Notes: generated by a model from the letters alone, not told the origin. A stretch of DNA of 64,000 nt from Streptomyces sp. NRRL B-1140 (GCF_001280065.1 NZ_LGEA01000114.1:248001-312000); one strand, 5' to 3'; counted from the first letter of the stretch, positions 35,325-45,220 are shown. Numbers and translations: made by a program.

Positions 35325-36257
35325 ATGCCCTTGTCCACGTCCCGCCGCATCGCGCTGCTGACCAGCGCGTCACTGGCCCTGCTCGCGGGCTGCGGCAGCT
35401 CGTCGGACTCTGGGCCGGACTCCGGCGGCGGCAAGAGCACACCGGCTCGCGTGGCCGTGGTCGCCTCCACGAACGTCTGGGGTGACATCGCCCGGCGCAT
35501 AGGCGGCGACCGGGTCGACGTCACGTCGGTCATCAGCGACCCCGACCAGGATCCGCACTCCTACGAGGCCGACCCGCAGAACCAGCTCGCCCTGTCCAAG
35601 GCGAAGGTCGTCGTCGAGAACGGCGGCGGCTACGACGACTTCGTCGACCGCATGCTCAAGAGCGGCCACAACGACTCCGCCGAAGTGATCAACGCGGTCC
35701 GGGTGTCCGGCAAGACCGCGCCCGAGGGCGGTGAACTCAACGAGCACGTCTGGTACGACTTCCCCACCGTCGCCCAGGTCGCCGACCGGATATCCGCCGC
35801 CCTCGCGAAGGCCGACCCGGGCGGCGCCAAGGCCTTCACGAGGAACGCCGCCGCCTTCAAGGCGAAACTCGCGCCCCTGGAGGCCAGGGAGGCGCAGATC
35901 AAGAAGGCGCACGGCGGTGAGGGCATCGCCATCACCGAGCCCGTGCCGCTGTACATGACCGAGGCGAGCGGCCTGGTCAACCGGACGCCCGCGCAGTTCA
36001 GCGAGGCGATCGAGGAGGGCGACGACGTCTCCCCGCGCGTCCTTGAGGAGAGCCTCGCGCTGTTCGGCGACAAGAAGGTGAAGGCCCTCGTCTACAACGA
36101 GCAGACGTCCGGCCCCCAGACCGCGAAGGCCGAGGCGGCGGCCAAGGCGGCCGGCATCCCCGTCGTGCCCGTGACCGAGACCCTGCCCAAGGGCAAGGAC
36201 TACCTCGGCTGGATGACCTCCAACCTCGACGCGCTCGCGGGCGCGCTGGCCAAGTGA
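35325..36257 (+). CDS. znuA: Zinc ABC transporter substrate-binding lipoprotein (ZnuA-like)
   Basis: 310 residues, lipobox LLAGC. Cluster A-I metal-binding fold with DPHSYE, NEHVWYD (metal His) and a late region TLPKGKDYLGWM. The long His-rich loop of classical ZnuA is missing. It captures Zn (or Mn) outside the cell. ATG 35325 follows GGAGG. The Zur-like box upstream supports zinc. Coupled by GTGA to the ATPase gene. Confidence 0.88.
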   Translation: MPLSTSRRIALLTSASLALLAGCGSSSDSGPDSGGGKSTPARVAVVASTNVWGDIARRIGGDRVDVTSVISDPDQDPHSYEADPQNQLALSKAKVVVENGGGYDDFVDRMLKSGHNDSAEVINAVRVSGKTAPEGGELNEHVWYDFPTVAQVADRISAALAKADPGGAKAFTRNAAAFKAKLAPLEAREAQIKKAHGGEGIAITEPVPLYMTEASGLVNRTPAQFSEAIEEGDDVSPRVLEESLALFGDKKVKALVYNEQTSGPQTAKAEAAAKAAGIPVVPVTETLPKGKDYLGWMTSNLDALAGALAK

Positions 36258-37102
36258 CCCCGATACCCCGGCAGGACGGCACGCCGGTCGTCACCCTGCG
36301 CGCGGCCGCCCTGTCCTACGGCGAGCGCGAGGTGTGGAGCGGTCTCGATCTCGACGTACGGCCCGGGGAGTTCCTGGCCGTACTGGGCCCGAACGGCGCG
36401 GGCAAGACCAGCTTCGTCCGGGCGCTGCTGGGCCACCGGCCGCTGTCCGCCGGCACGCTGAACGTCCTCGGCCGGCCGGCACGCGAGGCCGCCCGGCACA
36501 TCGGCTACATCCCGCAGCAGGCGGCACTGTCCGCGCAGGCCATGCTGCGCGCCCGCGACCTCGTCCGGTTCGGCATCGACGGCCACCGCTTCGGGCCGCG
36601 GCTGCGCACCGGCGGCATCCGCCGCAGGGTGGACGAGATCCTCGAGTCGGTGGGCGCCACGGCCTACGCCGATGTCCCGCTCGGGATGCTCTCCGGCGGC
36701 GAACGGCAGCGCGTGCGCATCGGGCAGGCCCTGGCGACCGACCCCCGCCTGCTGCTGTGCGACGAGCCGCTGCTGTCGCTCGACCTGCACCACCAGCGGG
36801 CCGTCACCGAGCTGATCGACGCCCGGCGCCGCTCCCACGGCACGGCCGTGGTGTTCGTGACGCACGAGATCAACCCGGTGCTGGGCATGGCCGACCGCGT
36901 GCTGTACCTGGCCCCGGGCGGCCACCGGTGCGGGACTCCGGACGAGGTGCTGACCTCGCAGTCGCTGTCCCGCCTCTACGGCACGCGGGTCGACGTGCTC
37001 CGCGTCCGGGGCCGGGTGGTGGTCGCGGGAGCTCCCGACGAGACGGGCAGCCCGCCGCACCACCCCCAACAGGCCCACGAGAGCGACGGAGTGCGCGCAT
37101 GA
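36254..37102 (+). CDS. znuC: Zinc ABC transporter ATP-binding protein
   Basis: 282 residues. Walker A GPNGAGKTS, Q-loop YIPQQ, signature LSGGERQRVRIGQAL, Walker B LLLCDEP and switch His in FVTHE. It energises the metal permease encoded next. GTG 36254 start; stop overlaps the permease start (ATGA). The last ~45 residues are a low-complexity tail. Confidence 0.9.
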   Translation: MTPIPRQDGTPVVTLRAAALSYGEREVWSGLDLDVRPGEFLAVLGPNGAGKTSFVRALLGHRPLSAGTLNVLGRPAREAARHIGYIPQQAALSAQAMLRARDLVRFGIDGHRFGPRLRTGGIRRRVDEILESVGATAYADVPLGMLSGGERQRVRIGQALATDPRLLLCDEPLLSLDLHHQRAVTELIDARRRSHGTAVVFVTHEINPVLGMADRVLYLAPGGHRCGTPDEVLTSQSLSRLYGTRVDVLRVRGRVVVAGAPDETGSPPHHPQQAHESDGVRA

Positions 37103-38004
37103 CACTCGCCGACGGGATCTGGCACCAGATCTTCGACTTCACCGACTACGGCGAACTCCTCGTCCTGGTCCGCAACTCCCTCGTCGCCGGCGTGGCACTG
37201 GGCCTGGTGGGCGGGCTGGCCGGGGTGTTCGTCCTGATGCGGGACCTGCCGTTCGCGGTGCACGGCATCAGCGAGCTGTCGTTCGCGGGCGCTTCGGCGG
37301 CCCTGCTGCTGGACGCGAACATCGTCGTCGGCTCGATCGCCGGTTCACTGCTGGCCGCCGGTGCCATCGGCGTCCTCGGATCCAGGGCCCGGGACCGCAA
37401 CTCGGTGATCGGCATCATCATGCCGTTCGGTCTGGGACTCGGCGTGCTCTTCCTCGCCCTGTACAAGGGCCGGGCGGCCAACAAGTTCGGGCTGCTCACC
37501 GGGCAGATCGTCGCCGTGGACACCCCGCAGATGTCCTGGCTGCTGGGCACGTCCGTCCTGGTGCTGGCGGCCCTGACGGTGATGTGGCGTCCGCTGTCCT
37601 TCGCCAGTACGGATCCTGACGTGGCGCAGGCCCGCGGGGTGCCGGTGCGTGCGCTGTCCTTCGCGTTCATGCTGGTGCTCGGGCTCGCGGTCGCCCTGTC
37701 GGTGCAGATCGTCGGCGCGCTGCTGGTGCTCTCCCTGGTCGTCACCCCGGCCGCGGCGGCCGCCCGCGTCACCGCGTCGCCGGTGCTGCTGCCCGCGCTG
37801 AGCGTGGTGTTCGCCGTGGTCTCCATCGAGGGCGGAATCCTGCTCGCCCTGGGCAGCAGCATTCCCATCAGCCCCTACGTCACGACGATCTCGTTCGGCA
37901 TCTACGCGGTGTGCCGGGTGGCCGGCCGGTACCGCGCCCGGCGGTGGGGGATGCGGCGCGCGGTGGTGCGGGCGACCCGAGCGGGTCTCACAGCCCGAAC
38001 CTGA
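37099..38004 (+). CDS. znuB: Zinc ABC transporter permease
   Basis: 301 residues with about eight membrane helices of the ABC-3 metal-permease family (FAVHGISELSFAGASAALLL, GLLTGQIVAVD, VVTPAAAAARVT). It forms the membrane channel for zinc. Third gene of the coupled operon; a short basic C-terminal tail follows the last helix. Confidence 0.9.
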   Translation: MTLADGIWHQIFDFTDYGELLVLVRNSLVAGVALGLVGGLAGVFVLMRDLPFAVHGISELSFAGASAALLLDANIVVGSIAGSLLAAGAIGVLGSRARDRNSVIGIIMPFGLGLGVLFLALYKGRAANKFGLLTGQIVAVDTPQMSWLLGTSVLVLAALTVMWRPLSFASTDPDVAQARGVPVRALSFAFMLVLGLAVALSVQIVGALLVLSLVVTPAAAAARVTASPVLLPALSVVFAVVSIEGGILLALGSSIPISPYVTTISFGIYAVCRVAGRYRARRWGMRRAVVRATRAGLTART

Positions 38005-38035
38005 CCGGACCTCACGGCTGGTACCCGAGTACGCG

Positions 38036-39763
38036 TCACCGCTCGAAGACCACCCGCCCGTCGAACACCGTGAGATCCACCTGTGCCTGAGTGATCTCGT
38101 GCGGGTCGAGGTCCAGCAGCGGCCGGTCCAGCACGCACAGGTCGGCGGCCCGGCCCGCTTCCAGGGTGCCCTTCCAGCCGTCGGCGAAGTCCTGCCAGGC
38201 GGCGGTGGAGGTGTAGGCACGCAGGGCGTCGGCGAGCGGGACGCACTGCTCGGGGCCGCTGGTACGGCCGCTGGCCTTGGACTCGCGCAGCATCATCGCG
38301 GCCACGCCCTGGCGCCAGTCGGGCTCGGTGATGGGGGCGTCGGAGCTGGCGCACACCCGTACGCCGGCGTCCAGTGCGGAGCGCACCGGCCACTGGTAGG
38401 CGGAGCGTTCGGGGCCGACGAGCTCGTCCATCAGGTCGGAGATGGTCCACTTGATGGCCGGGTTCATGTTGACGCCGTAGCCGTGCGCGGCGAGCTTGGC
38501 CAGGCTGCCCGGGCTGATGAAGTCGCCGTGGATGACGTAGTGGCGGGCGTCGGGGCGGGGCGCGGCCGTGTTCGCGGCGAGGAAGGCGTCCACCACGAGG
38601 TCGATGGCCCGGTCGCCGGTGACGTGCACGCCGAGCTGGAAGCCTGCCTCGTGCCCGAGCCTGATCATCTCGCGCAGTTCGTGCACCTGGAGTGCGGGCG
38701 TCTCACCGTGCACGCACAGGGCGCCGTGACCGCCGTCCGGGTACGGCTCGCTCATCCACGCCGTGCGGTTGGGCGGGACACCGTCGGCGAAGATCTTGAC
38801 GCCGATGGCCCGCAGCAGCCGGGGGTCGGCGGACTCGGGGCGGCGCAGTTCGGCCAGCCCCTCGCGGACGTCCGCGGCGGAGCCTCCCATGGGGGCGGGC
38901 AGGAGCAGGACGCTGACGCGGGCCTGGAGTTCGCCGCTCGCGGCGAGGTCGGCGTAGGCGTTCCAGTTGTCGGTGCTCAGGCCGCCGAAGAGGGAGCCGG
39001 CGCCGCCGGGACCGAGGCCGGGCTCGGTGTAGCTGGTGATGCCGCGGGAGTGCAGTTCCCGGATGACGCCCTGGATGGCCCGGCGGCGCTGGCCCCGGGT
39101 CGGTGCGGGAAGCTCGGCCTGGACGAGCCGTCCGGCGGCCTCACGCAGGATGCCGGCCGGACGGCCGTCGGGGTCGTGGTCGATCACACCGCCGGGCGGG
39201 GCCGGCGTACCGGCGTCGACGCCGCAGCGGCGCAGGGCTTCGGAGTTGACCCACACCATGTGCGAGGAGAAGTCGGTCAGGCAGACCGGGTGCCCGGGCG
39301 CCACCGCGTCGAGGTCCCGCCGGTGCGGGAAGCGGCCCGGGTCGGCGAGGCATTCGGCGAGGTAGCCGGGGTCCCAGCCCAGGCCGATGATCCACTCGCC
39401 TCGCGGGGTCTCCTGTGCCGCCCTGGCGACGACCACCGCGATGTCGGCGAGGGAGCCGACCGCCGGGTGGCCGACGTCGAGGGCGAACGGCGGTTTCGTC
39501 ATGCCGTAGGCGGCGCCGTGCAGATGCGAGTCGTTGATGCCGGGCAGCACGGTCCGGCCACCCAGTTCGACGATCCGGGTGCCGGGCCCGGCCAGCGCAC
39601 GCATCTCCGCGTCGCTGCCGACGGCCAGGATGTCCCGGCCGCGCACGGCCACGCCCTCGGCGACGGTGAACCCGGCGTCGACGGTGAGGACCTGCCCGCC
39701 GGTCAGGACGAGGGTGGGGGCGGTGGCGTCCACGGACGCGGTGTCGTTCACGGATGACCTCAT
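38036..39763 (-). CDS. YtcJ-type amidohydrolase
   Basis: 575 residues of the amidohydrolase superfamily: the metal motif NDSHLHG, a large TIM barrel with GVHVTGDRAIDL, HGDF and ASSDAPI, and a C-terminal composite sandwich. The substrate (amide, lactone or cyclic imide) is unknown. The start is ATG 39763 or the GTG five codons on, which has a better ribosome-binding site. It follows the LLM oxidoreductase gene by 50 bp. Confidence 0.83.
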   Translation of the reverse strand: MRSSVNDTASVDATAPTLVLTGGQVLTVDAGFTVAEGVAVRGRDILAVGSDAEMRALAGPGTRIVELGGRTVLPGINDSHLHGAAYGMTKPPFALDVGHPAVGSLADIAVVVARAAQETPRGEWIIGLGWDPGYLAECLADPGRFPHRRDLDAVAPGHPVCLTDFSSHMVWVNSEALRRCGVDAGTPAPPGGVIDHDPDGRPAGILREAAGRLVQAELPAPTRGQRRRAIQGVIRELHSRGITSYTEPGLGPGGAGSLFGGLSTDNWNAYADLAASGELQARVSVLLLPAPMGGSAADVREGLAELRRPESADPRLLRAIGVKIFADGVPPNRTAWMSEPYPDGGHGALCVHGETPALQVHELREMIRLGHEAGFQLGVHVTGDRAIDLVVDAFLAANTAAPRPDARHYVIHGDFISPGSLAKLAAHGYGVNMNPAIKWTISDLMDELVGPERSAYQWPVRSALDAGVRVCASSDAPITEPDWRQGVAAMMLRESKASGRTSGPEQCVPLADALRAYTSTAAWQDFADGWKGTLEAGRAADLCVLDRPLLDLDPHEITQAQVDLTVFDGRVVFER

Positions 39764-39813
39764 TTCAGGGGGAAGGTGGATCAGCGGCCGAGGGGCGGGC
39801 CCGACTGGGGTGG

Positions 39814-40755
39814 TCAGGACGTCAGCGCCTCGACGCGCCGCATGACCTCGCGGCAGAACTCCCCCACGCCGTCCGGGTCGTCGATGAACTGGTTCGGCTT
39901 GACGCAGAAGGTCGTGAAGCCCTGCTCCCTCTGCTCCGGGATCACGGAGAGCGCCGCGCCGAGGTCCGCCGGTGACCGGTCGTCGGGGAACACGGCCCGG
40001 GTGCCGCCGATCATCTCCAGCTCCGCGATGTCCCGCCCGGCCGTCGACATCGCCTCCTTGAGCCCTTGCAGGTCCTCGGGCGTGGGCCGGCCGAGCGGGT
40101 GGAAGCCGTGGCCGTGGTCGACGAGGCGGCGCAGGACCGGGCCGCGCAGGCGCTGTCCGCCGAACCACAGCCGGGGGCCGTCGGGGCGGTGGGCCTTGGG
40201 CTCGAAGTAGACGTCCCGGAAGGGGTAGTGGGGTCCGTCGTGGGAGAGCGGCGACGGGCCCCAGGCCTTCGCCCAGATCTCCAGGTGCTCGTCGAGGAGC
40301 CGCCCGCGGCGGGCGAACGGCACACCGAGGGCGTCGTACTCGTCCTTGCTCCAGCTCACCGTGGGCTGTACGACCAGACGGCCCTCGCTGATCAGGTCCA
40401 GGGTGCCGAGTTCGCGGGCGAGCAGCAGGGGGTGACGCAGCGGGGCGAGGACGGCCGCGGCGGCCAGGCGCAGCCGGGAGGTGACGGAGGCGATGGCGGC
40501 GAGCAGCAGCAAGGAGTTCGGCCAGGGGGTGTAGGGGTCCTGGTTGCCCGGCAGGGCGTAGTCGCGGGGGTTGCCCATGATGCCGGCGGCCGCCGCGTCG
40601 GGGCCGAGGACGATGTGCTCGCTGACCATGACCGCGTCGAAACCGGCGTCCTCGGCCTCGCGGGCCCAGCGGACGGCGAGGGGCAGATCGGCCCGGCCGC
40701 CGGTGAGGGTCCAGTTCTCGCTGAGGACGAGGAGCATGCGGGGAGGGCTGGGCAT
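39814..40755 (-). CDS. LLM-class flavin-dependent oxidoreductase
   Basis: 313 residues with the luciferase-like TIM barrel (WAREAEDAGFDAVMVSEHIVLGPDAAAAG, LAPLRHPLLLARELGTLDLISEGRLVVQ). Members use F420 or reduced FMN as a monooxygenase or dehydrogenase. It is divergent from the MarR gene, with which it shares a control region. AAGGAAG lies upstream of the ATG. Confidence 0.85.
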   Translation of the reverse strand: MPSPPRMLLVLSENWTLTGGRADLPLAVRWAREAEDAGFDAVMVSEHIVLGPDAAAAGIMGNPRDYALPGNQDPYTPWPNSLLLLAAIASVTSRLRLAAAAVLAPLRHPLLLARELGTLDLISEGRLVVQPTVSWSKDEYDALGVPFARRGRLLDEHLEIWAKAWGPSPLSHDGPHYPFRDVYFEPKAHRPDGPRLWFGGQRLRGPVLRRLVDHGHGFHPLGRPTPEDLQGLKEAMSTAGRDIAELEMIGGTRAVFPDDRSPADLGAALSVIPEQREQGFTTFCVKPNQFIDDPDGVGEFCREVMRRVEALTS

Positions 40756-40783
40756 GACGGGTTCTTCCTTTCGGCTTCGTACA

Positions 40784-40797
40784 ATTTGAGTCCGAAC
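40784..40797. promoter_or_regulatory. Cluster box 1 (ATTTGAGTCCGAAC)
   Basis: Starts within the -10 TACAAT (40780-40785) of the MarR gene and continues just after it. Resembles the box at 43662 (TTTGA..TC..AACGAT) and the TTTG-N4-CAAA core seen at 45221, 51647 and 51754. Weakest of the set. Confidence 0.45.
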
Positions 40798-40880
40798 GAT
40801 CGGGCGACGGGGTTGAGCCGCCCGTGTGTGACGCGTCGCGACCGCACCGAGGCGGTCGCGACCAGACGAAGGAGCCGCTC

Positions 40881-41453
40881 GTGCCGGGGCACCGATCCAT
40901 CACCGAAGCCGAGAAGCTCGCCGCGGCGAAGCTGGGCGGCATTCCGATCCGCCGGGAGCAGATGGCGGCGGTGGCGAACATCTACCGGGCGGCGTCCGCC
41001 GTGCGGCAGCACCTGGAGAACTCCGTGCTGCGCGGTTCGGACCTGACCTGGACGGCTTTCGTGGTGCTGTGGGTGGTCTGGGTGTGGGGCGAGTCGGAGA
41101 CCCGGCACGTGGCCGAGGAGGCGGGGATCTCCAAGGGCACGCTCACGGGTGTGGTGCGCACGCTGGAGTCCCGGGGCCTGCTGCGGCGGGACGGCCATCC
41201 GAGCGACGGGCGCCTGGTGCTGCTGAGCCTCACGGCCGAGGGCGAGGAGTTCATGGCGCGGGTGTTCCCGGCCTTCAACGAGGAGGAGGCCTTCGTCACC
41301 GCCGGGCTCAGCGACGCCGAGTGCCGCAGCCTCGCCGAGGGGCTGCGCAGCGTGGTGCTCCAGGTGGAGGAGCACGGCGAGGAGCGGCGGCAGTCCCTGC
41401 TGGGCGGCGCCGAACCCGCCCCGCGGCGCAGCGGCCGACGGCCCCGGGCCTGA
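40881..41453 (+). CDS. MarR-family regulator of the amine-catabolic cluster
   Basis: 190 residues; winged helix (about 50-130) with RHVAEEAGISKGTLTGVVRTLESRGLLRR and the wing DGRLVLLSL. Likely repressor that binds the repeated TTTG-N4-CAAA boxes of the cluster, including one in its own promoter. GTG 40881 has GAAGGAG upstream. Ligand unknown. Confidence 0.83.
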   Translation: MPGHRSITEAEKLAAAKLGGIPIRREQMAAVANIYRAASAVRQHLENSVLRGSDLTWTAFVVLWVVWVWGESETRHVAEEAGISKGTLTGVVRTLESRGLLRRDGHPSDGRLVLLSLTAEGEEFMARVFPAFNEEEAFVTAGLSDAECRSLAEGLRSVVLQVEEHGEERRQSLLGGAEPAPRRSGRRPRA

Positions 41454-41467
41454 GCATCGCTGCGGCC

Positions 41468-42163
41468 TCACCGGGTCGCGGCCCGCACGAGCGCGTCGAA
41501 CAGGCCCTGCTGGGCCGGATCCTCGCGTGCGGTGTCCTCCGGGTGCCACTGGACGGCCGTGAACCAGCCGGGGGCGCCGGGGAGTTCGAGCGCCTCGATG
41601 GTGCCGTCGGCCGCCCGGGCCGTGACGCGCAGGCCCGCTCCCGGGCGGTCGACGCGCTGGTGGTGGTAGCAGGACGCGTCGGTCTTCTCGGCGCCCGAGG
41701 CCCGGGCGACGAGCGAGCCGGGTTCCAGGGTGACGGGGTGCACGAGGTGCCGGTGTACGCGCTCGGGGCCGCCCATGTCCTGCTCCAGGGTGCCGCCGAG
41801 GGCGACGTTGACGACCTGGAGGCCCCGGCAGACGGCGAGCAGGGGCAGCCCCCACTCCAGGGCGTGCCGGGCGACGTCGAGGTCGAAGCCGTCCTGGAGG
41901 GTGTCGACGTCGTAGACGGTGTCGTGGGTGCCGGTGGCGCCGTAGCGGGAAGGGGCGAGGTCGCCGCCGCCGGGGAGCAGGACGCCGTCGAAGCGGGCGA
42001 GCCGGGTGGCCGTGCCGCTGTCCGCCGGATGGATGCTCGCGGGTTCGCCACCCGCCCGCCACACGGCCTCGATCAAGGCGCGGGCGTTGACCTCGGCGGC
42101 GTACCGGAGGGCTGAGGCCGTGGCGGACAAGCGCGCGGGGATCGCGATCAGTGGGCGGGTCAC
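41468..42163 (-). CDS. Gamma-glutamyl hydrolase of class I glutamine amidotransferase type (PuuD-like)
   Basis: 231 residues, peptidase C26 fold. The nucleophile Cys is in LLAVCRGLQVVNVALGG and the catalytic His-Glu in VQWHPED. PuuD-type enzymes release glutamate from a gamma-glutamylated product. GTG 42163 overlaps the aldehyde dehydrogenase stop (GTGA). With the glutamine-synthetase-like ligase at 51878 it would complete a glutamylation cycle. Confidence 0.86.
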   Translation of the reverse strand: MTRPLIAIPARLSATASALRYAAEVNARALIEAVWRAGGEPASIHPADSGTATRLARFDGVLLPGGGDLAPSRYGATGTHDTVYDVDTLQDGFDLDVARHALEWGLPLLAVCRGLQVVNVALGGTLEQDMGGPERVHRHLVHPVTLEPGSLVARASGAEKTDASCYHHQRVDRPGAGLRVTARAADGTIEALELPGAPGWFTAVQWHPEDTAREDPAQQGLFDALVRAATR

Positions 42164-43650
42164 AGCTGGATCCAGGTGGTCTTGAGCTCGGTGTACTTCT
42201 CCAGCGCGTGGGCGGACTTGTCGCGGCCGTTGCCCGACTGCTTCATGCCGCCGAAGGGCACGGTGAGGTCGCCCTCCTCGTAGCAGTTGACCCAGACCGT
42301 TCCGGCCTTCAGGGCGCGCGACACCCGGAGGGCGGTGGACAGGTCGGAGGTCCACAGGCCGGCCGCGAGGCCGTACTCGGTGGCGTTGGCCAGGCGGACC
42401 GCCTCGTCGAGGTCGTCGAAGGCGAGCACGGACAGGACGGGGCCGAAGATCTCCTCCCGGGCCAGTCGCGAGCCGGGGTCCACGCGGTCGAAGACGGTGG
42501 GTTCGAGGTAGGTCCCGCCCGTCTCGGCGAGGACGCGGTCGCCGCCCGTGCGCAGACGGGCGCCCTCGTCGAGGCCGTGGCGGATGTGGTCGCGTACGCG
42601 GTCCAGGTGAGCCCGGCCGACGAGGGCGCCCATCTCCGTCTGCGGGTCGAGCGGGTCGCCCACCCTCAGTTCACCGGCCCGCCGGACCACGGCCTCGGTG
42701 ACCCGCTCGGCGATCGAGGAGTGTACGAGGAGCCGGGAGGGCGCGGTGCACATCTCGCCCTGGTTGAAGAAGATGCCCCAGGCGGCGGTGGCGGCGGCCT
42801 TCTCCAGGTCGGGGGCGTCGGGCAGGACGATGTTGGGCGACTTGCCGCCGAGTTCCAGCCAGACGCGCTTGAGGTTGGAGTCGGCGGCGTAGCGCAGGAA
42901 GTGGCGGCCGACGGCGGTGGAGCCGGTGAACGCCAGGACGTCGACGTCCGGGTGGAGGCCGAGGGCGCGGCCCGCTGTCGGGCCGTCGCCGGTGACGACG
43001 TTGAGGACACCGGGCGGGAGGCCGGCCTCGGTGGCCAGACGCCCGAGGAGCAGGGCGGAGAGCGGGGAGTTCTCCGAGGGCTTGAGGACGACCGTGCAGC
43101 CGGCCGCCAGGGCCGGGGCCACCTTCCAGCCGGCCAGGGTCAGCGGGAAGTTCCAGGGGACCACCGCCCCCACCACCCCCGCGGGTTCCCTGGTGACCAG
43201 GGCGAGGGCGTCCGGGGCGGTGTGCGGGGACTCGTCGGCCAGCTTGTCCGCGAGCTGGCCGTACCAGCGGAAGGTGGTGATGACGGCGCGCAGTTCGATG
43301 CCGTAGGCGTCCGCGATCGGTTTGCCCATCTCCAGGCTGACCGTGAGGGCGAGTTCCTCGCGCCGTTCCTGAAGCAGGTCGGCGAGGCGGAGCAGGGCCC
43401 GGCCGCGCTCGGCGGGTGCCAGGCGCGGCCACGGGCCGGTGTCGAAGGCCCGCCGGGCGGCGGCGACGGCCGCGTCCACCTCGGCGGCGCCGCCGTCCGC
43501 GATCTCGGCGAGGACCCGTCCGTCGCGTGGGGAGACGACCGGGAACGTGGCCCCTCCCCCGGCCTCGTCGGTGCCGTCGATGTGATGGGCACCGGGGGGC
43601 TGGAACGCCTTGGCGCGGCGCAGCCACTCGTCGTGGGGGACGGCCGGCAT
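42160..43650 (-). CDS. Aldehyde dehydrogenase (PuuC-like)
   Basis: 496 residues, NAD(P)-dependent. The catalytic Cys is in NQGEMCTAPSR, the Glu in LELGGKSPN, and the cofactor motif is FTGSTAVG. In the PuuC role it would oxidise a gamma-glutamylamino-aldehyde. GGAGG lies before the ATG and overlaps the end of a cluster box. Confidence 0.88.
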   Translation of the reverse strand: MPAVPHDEWLRRAKAFQPPGAHHIDGTDEAGGGATFPVVSPRDGRVLAEIADGGAAEVDAAVAAARRAFDTGPWPRLAPAERGRALLRLADLLQERREELALTVSLEMGKPIADAYGIELRAVITTFRWYGQLADKLADESPHTAPDALALVTREPAGVVGAVVPWNFPLTLAGWKVAPALAAGCTVVLKPSENSPLSALLLGRLATEAGLPPGVLNVVTGDGPTAGRALGLHPDVDVLAFTGSTAVGRHFLRYAADSNLKRVWLELGGKSPNIVLPDAPDLEKAAATAAWGIFFNQGEMCTAPSRLLVHSSIAERVTEAVVRRAGELRVGDPLDPQTEMGALVGRAHLDRVRDHIRHGLDEGARLRTGGDRVLAETGGTYLEPTVFDRVDPGSRLAREEIFGPVLSVLAFDDLDEAVRLANATEYGLAAGLWTSDLSTALRVSRALKAGTVWVNCYEEGDLTVPFGGMKQSGNGRDKSAHALEKYTELKTTWIQL

Positions 43651-43661
43651 GAGGGATCCTC

Positions 43662-43675
43662 CTTTGATCTCAAAC
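43662..43675. promoter_or_regulatory. Cluster box 2 (CTTTGATCTCAAAC)
   Basis: TTTG-N4-CAAA core, just after a possible minus-strand -10 TATCGT (complement of 43675-43680) and running into the ribosome-binding site of the aldehyde dehydrogenase gene. Confidence 0.55.
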
Positions 43676-43728
43676 GATATGGGCGGGGCGGTGCCCGGAC
43701 GCCGTGACGGGGGCGGCCGTGCTCGCGG

Positions 43729-45189
43729 TCAGCCGTCGGCAGCCACGACGCCCCTCCCTCGCACCCGTGCGGCGACCAGCCCGAGTCCCATGACGACCGG
43801 GACGGACAGCGTGAGCCACAGGGCGGTGGTGCGTTCGCCGCCGATGAGGGTGGTGAAGTTGGCCAGGATGACCCAGATCGCTCCGGCGATGCCGAGCGCG
43901 CCCAGGGAGGGTGCGATCAGCGTGGTCCAGGGGCGGGTGTCCAGGCGGGTGCGGCGGAAGAAGACGACGACGGACACCGAGGTGAGCAGGTACAGCAGCA
44001 TCATCGCCAGGACGGCGACGCCGCTGAACCAGGAGAACAGGGTCAGCACCGGGTCCTTGCCGGCCAGCGCGAAGGGCACCACCAGCAAGGCGGCCAGGGC
44101 CGTCTGGACGCAGCCGGCGGTCCAGGGCGCGTGACGGCGGTTGAGCCGGCACATCCGCAGCGGCAGCAGCCGGTCGCGGCCGAGGGAGAACAGGTAGCGG
44201 TTGGCCGAGTTGTGGAAGGTGAGAATGCCCGCGAAGAGGGACGTGGCGAGCAGGACCGGCAGCACATCGCCCACCCAGCCTCCGAAGTCCGCCGCGATGG
44301 GCGCGAAGACGAACCCGGCGCCGTCTCCGCCCTCCAGGGCCTTGCCCGCGGCCGCGGTGGCCTTCGAGGCGCCGTAGGAGGAGATCAGCATCCAGGAGAC
44401 CAGGGTGAAGAAGCCCGTGACGACGGCGACCGCGAGGTAGGTGGCCCGCGGCACCGTCTTCCTGGGCTCGCGTGCCTCCTCGCCGTAGATGGCGGTGGCC
44501 TCGAAGCCGAACATGGAGGCGACGGCGAACATCACGGCCACGCCCGGGGCGCCGTCCAGGGCGGCGGACGGGGAGAAGCTGCCGGCGAGGCCGAGCCCCT
44601 CGGGGCCGCCGCCCTTGAAGAGGGTGACCAGGGCGAAGACCGACAGGATGCTGAACTCGGCGAGGACGAAGACGGCGAGCACCTTGGCGCCCATCTCGAC
44701 ACCGGCCGCCCCGAGCGCCTGCACGACGGCCATGGTGACCAGCGTCCAGACCCACCACGGCAGGTCGAGGCCGGTGTGGCTCGCGACGAGGCCGCTCACG
44801 ATGGCGCCGTAGAGGCCGTACATCGCGGCCTGGATGGTGCAGTAGGCGAAGAGGGCGAGGCCCGCGCTGCCGGTTCCGGTGGTGCGGCCGAGGCCCTTGC
44901 CGATGTAGGTGTAGAAGGCGCCCGCGTCCACCACGTGGCGGCCCATGGCGACGAACCCCACCGAGAACAGCAGGATCACCAGGCCCGCCACCAGATAGGC
45001 GGCGGGCACCCCGGGGCCGTTGCCGAGGGCCACGGCGATGGGGGCCGCGCCGGCGATGGCGGTCAGCGGGGCCTGGGCGGACAGGACGAAGAAGAGGATG
45101 CCCAGGACGCCGAGGGCGTTGGGCTTGAGCGTGCCTGCGGTGGGCGCGTCCGGTTCCGCCGTGTGCCGGGAGACCGTCTGACTGTCCAC
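43729..45189 (-). CDS. APC-family amine/amino-acid permease
   Basis: 486 residues with about 12 membrane helices; APC features FFVLSAQAPLTAIAG, GAFYTYIGKGLGR and FGFEATAIYGEEAREPRKTVPRATY. It resembles PuuP-like proton-coupled amine importers. GTG 45189 is preferred, with AGGTGA upstream; the longer open frame to 45246 would include the operator-like box. It probably imports the substrate of this cluster. Confidence 0.85.
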   Translation of the reverse strand: MDSQTVSRHTAEPDAPTAGTLKPNALGVLGILFFVLSAQAPLTAIAGAAPIAVALGNGPGVPAAYLVAGLVILLFSVGFVAMGRHVVDAGAFYTYIGKGLGRTTGTGSAGLALFAYCTIQAAMYGLYGAIVSGLVASHTGLDLPWWVWTLVTMAVVQALGAAGVEMGAKVLAVFVLAEFSILSVFALVTLFKGGGPEGLGLAGSFSPSAALDGAPGVAVMFAVASMFGFEATAIYGEEAREPRKTVPRATYLAVAVVTGFFTLVSWMLISSYGASKATAAAGKALEGGDGAGFVFAPIAADFGGWVGDVLPVLLATSLFAGILTFHNSANRYLFSLGRDRLLPLRMCRLNRRHAPWTAGCVQTALAALLVVPFALAGKDPVLTLFSWFSGVAVLAMMLLYLLTSVSVVVFFRRTRLDTRPWTTLIAPSLGALGIAGAIWVILANFTTLIGGERTTALWLTLSVPVVMGLGLVAARVRGRGVVAADG

Positions 45190-45220
45190 TCGGATCACCT
45201 GCCAGAGGGGAGGAAGGATC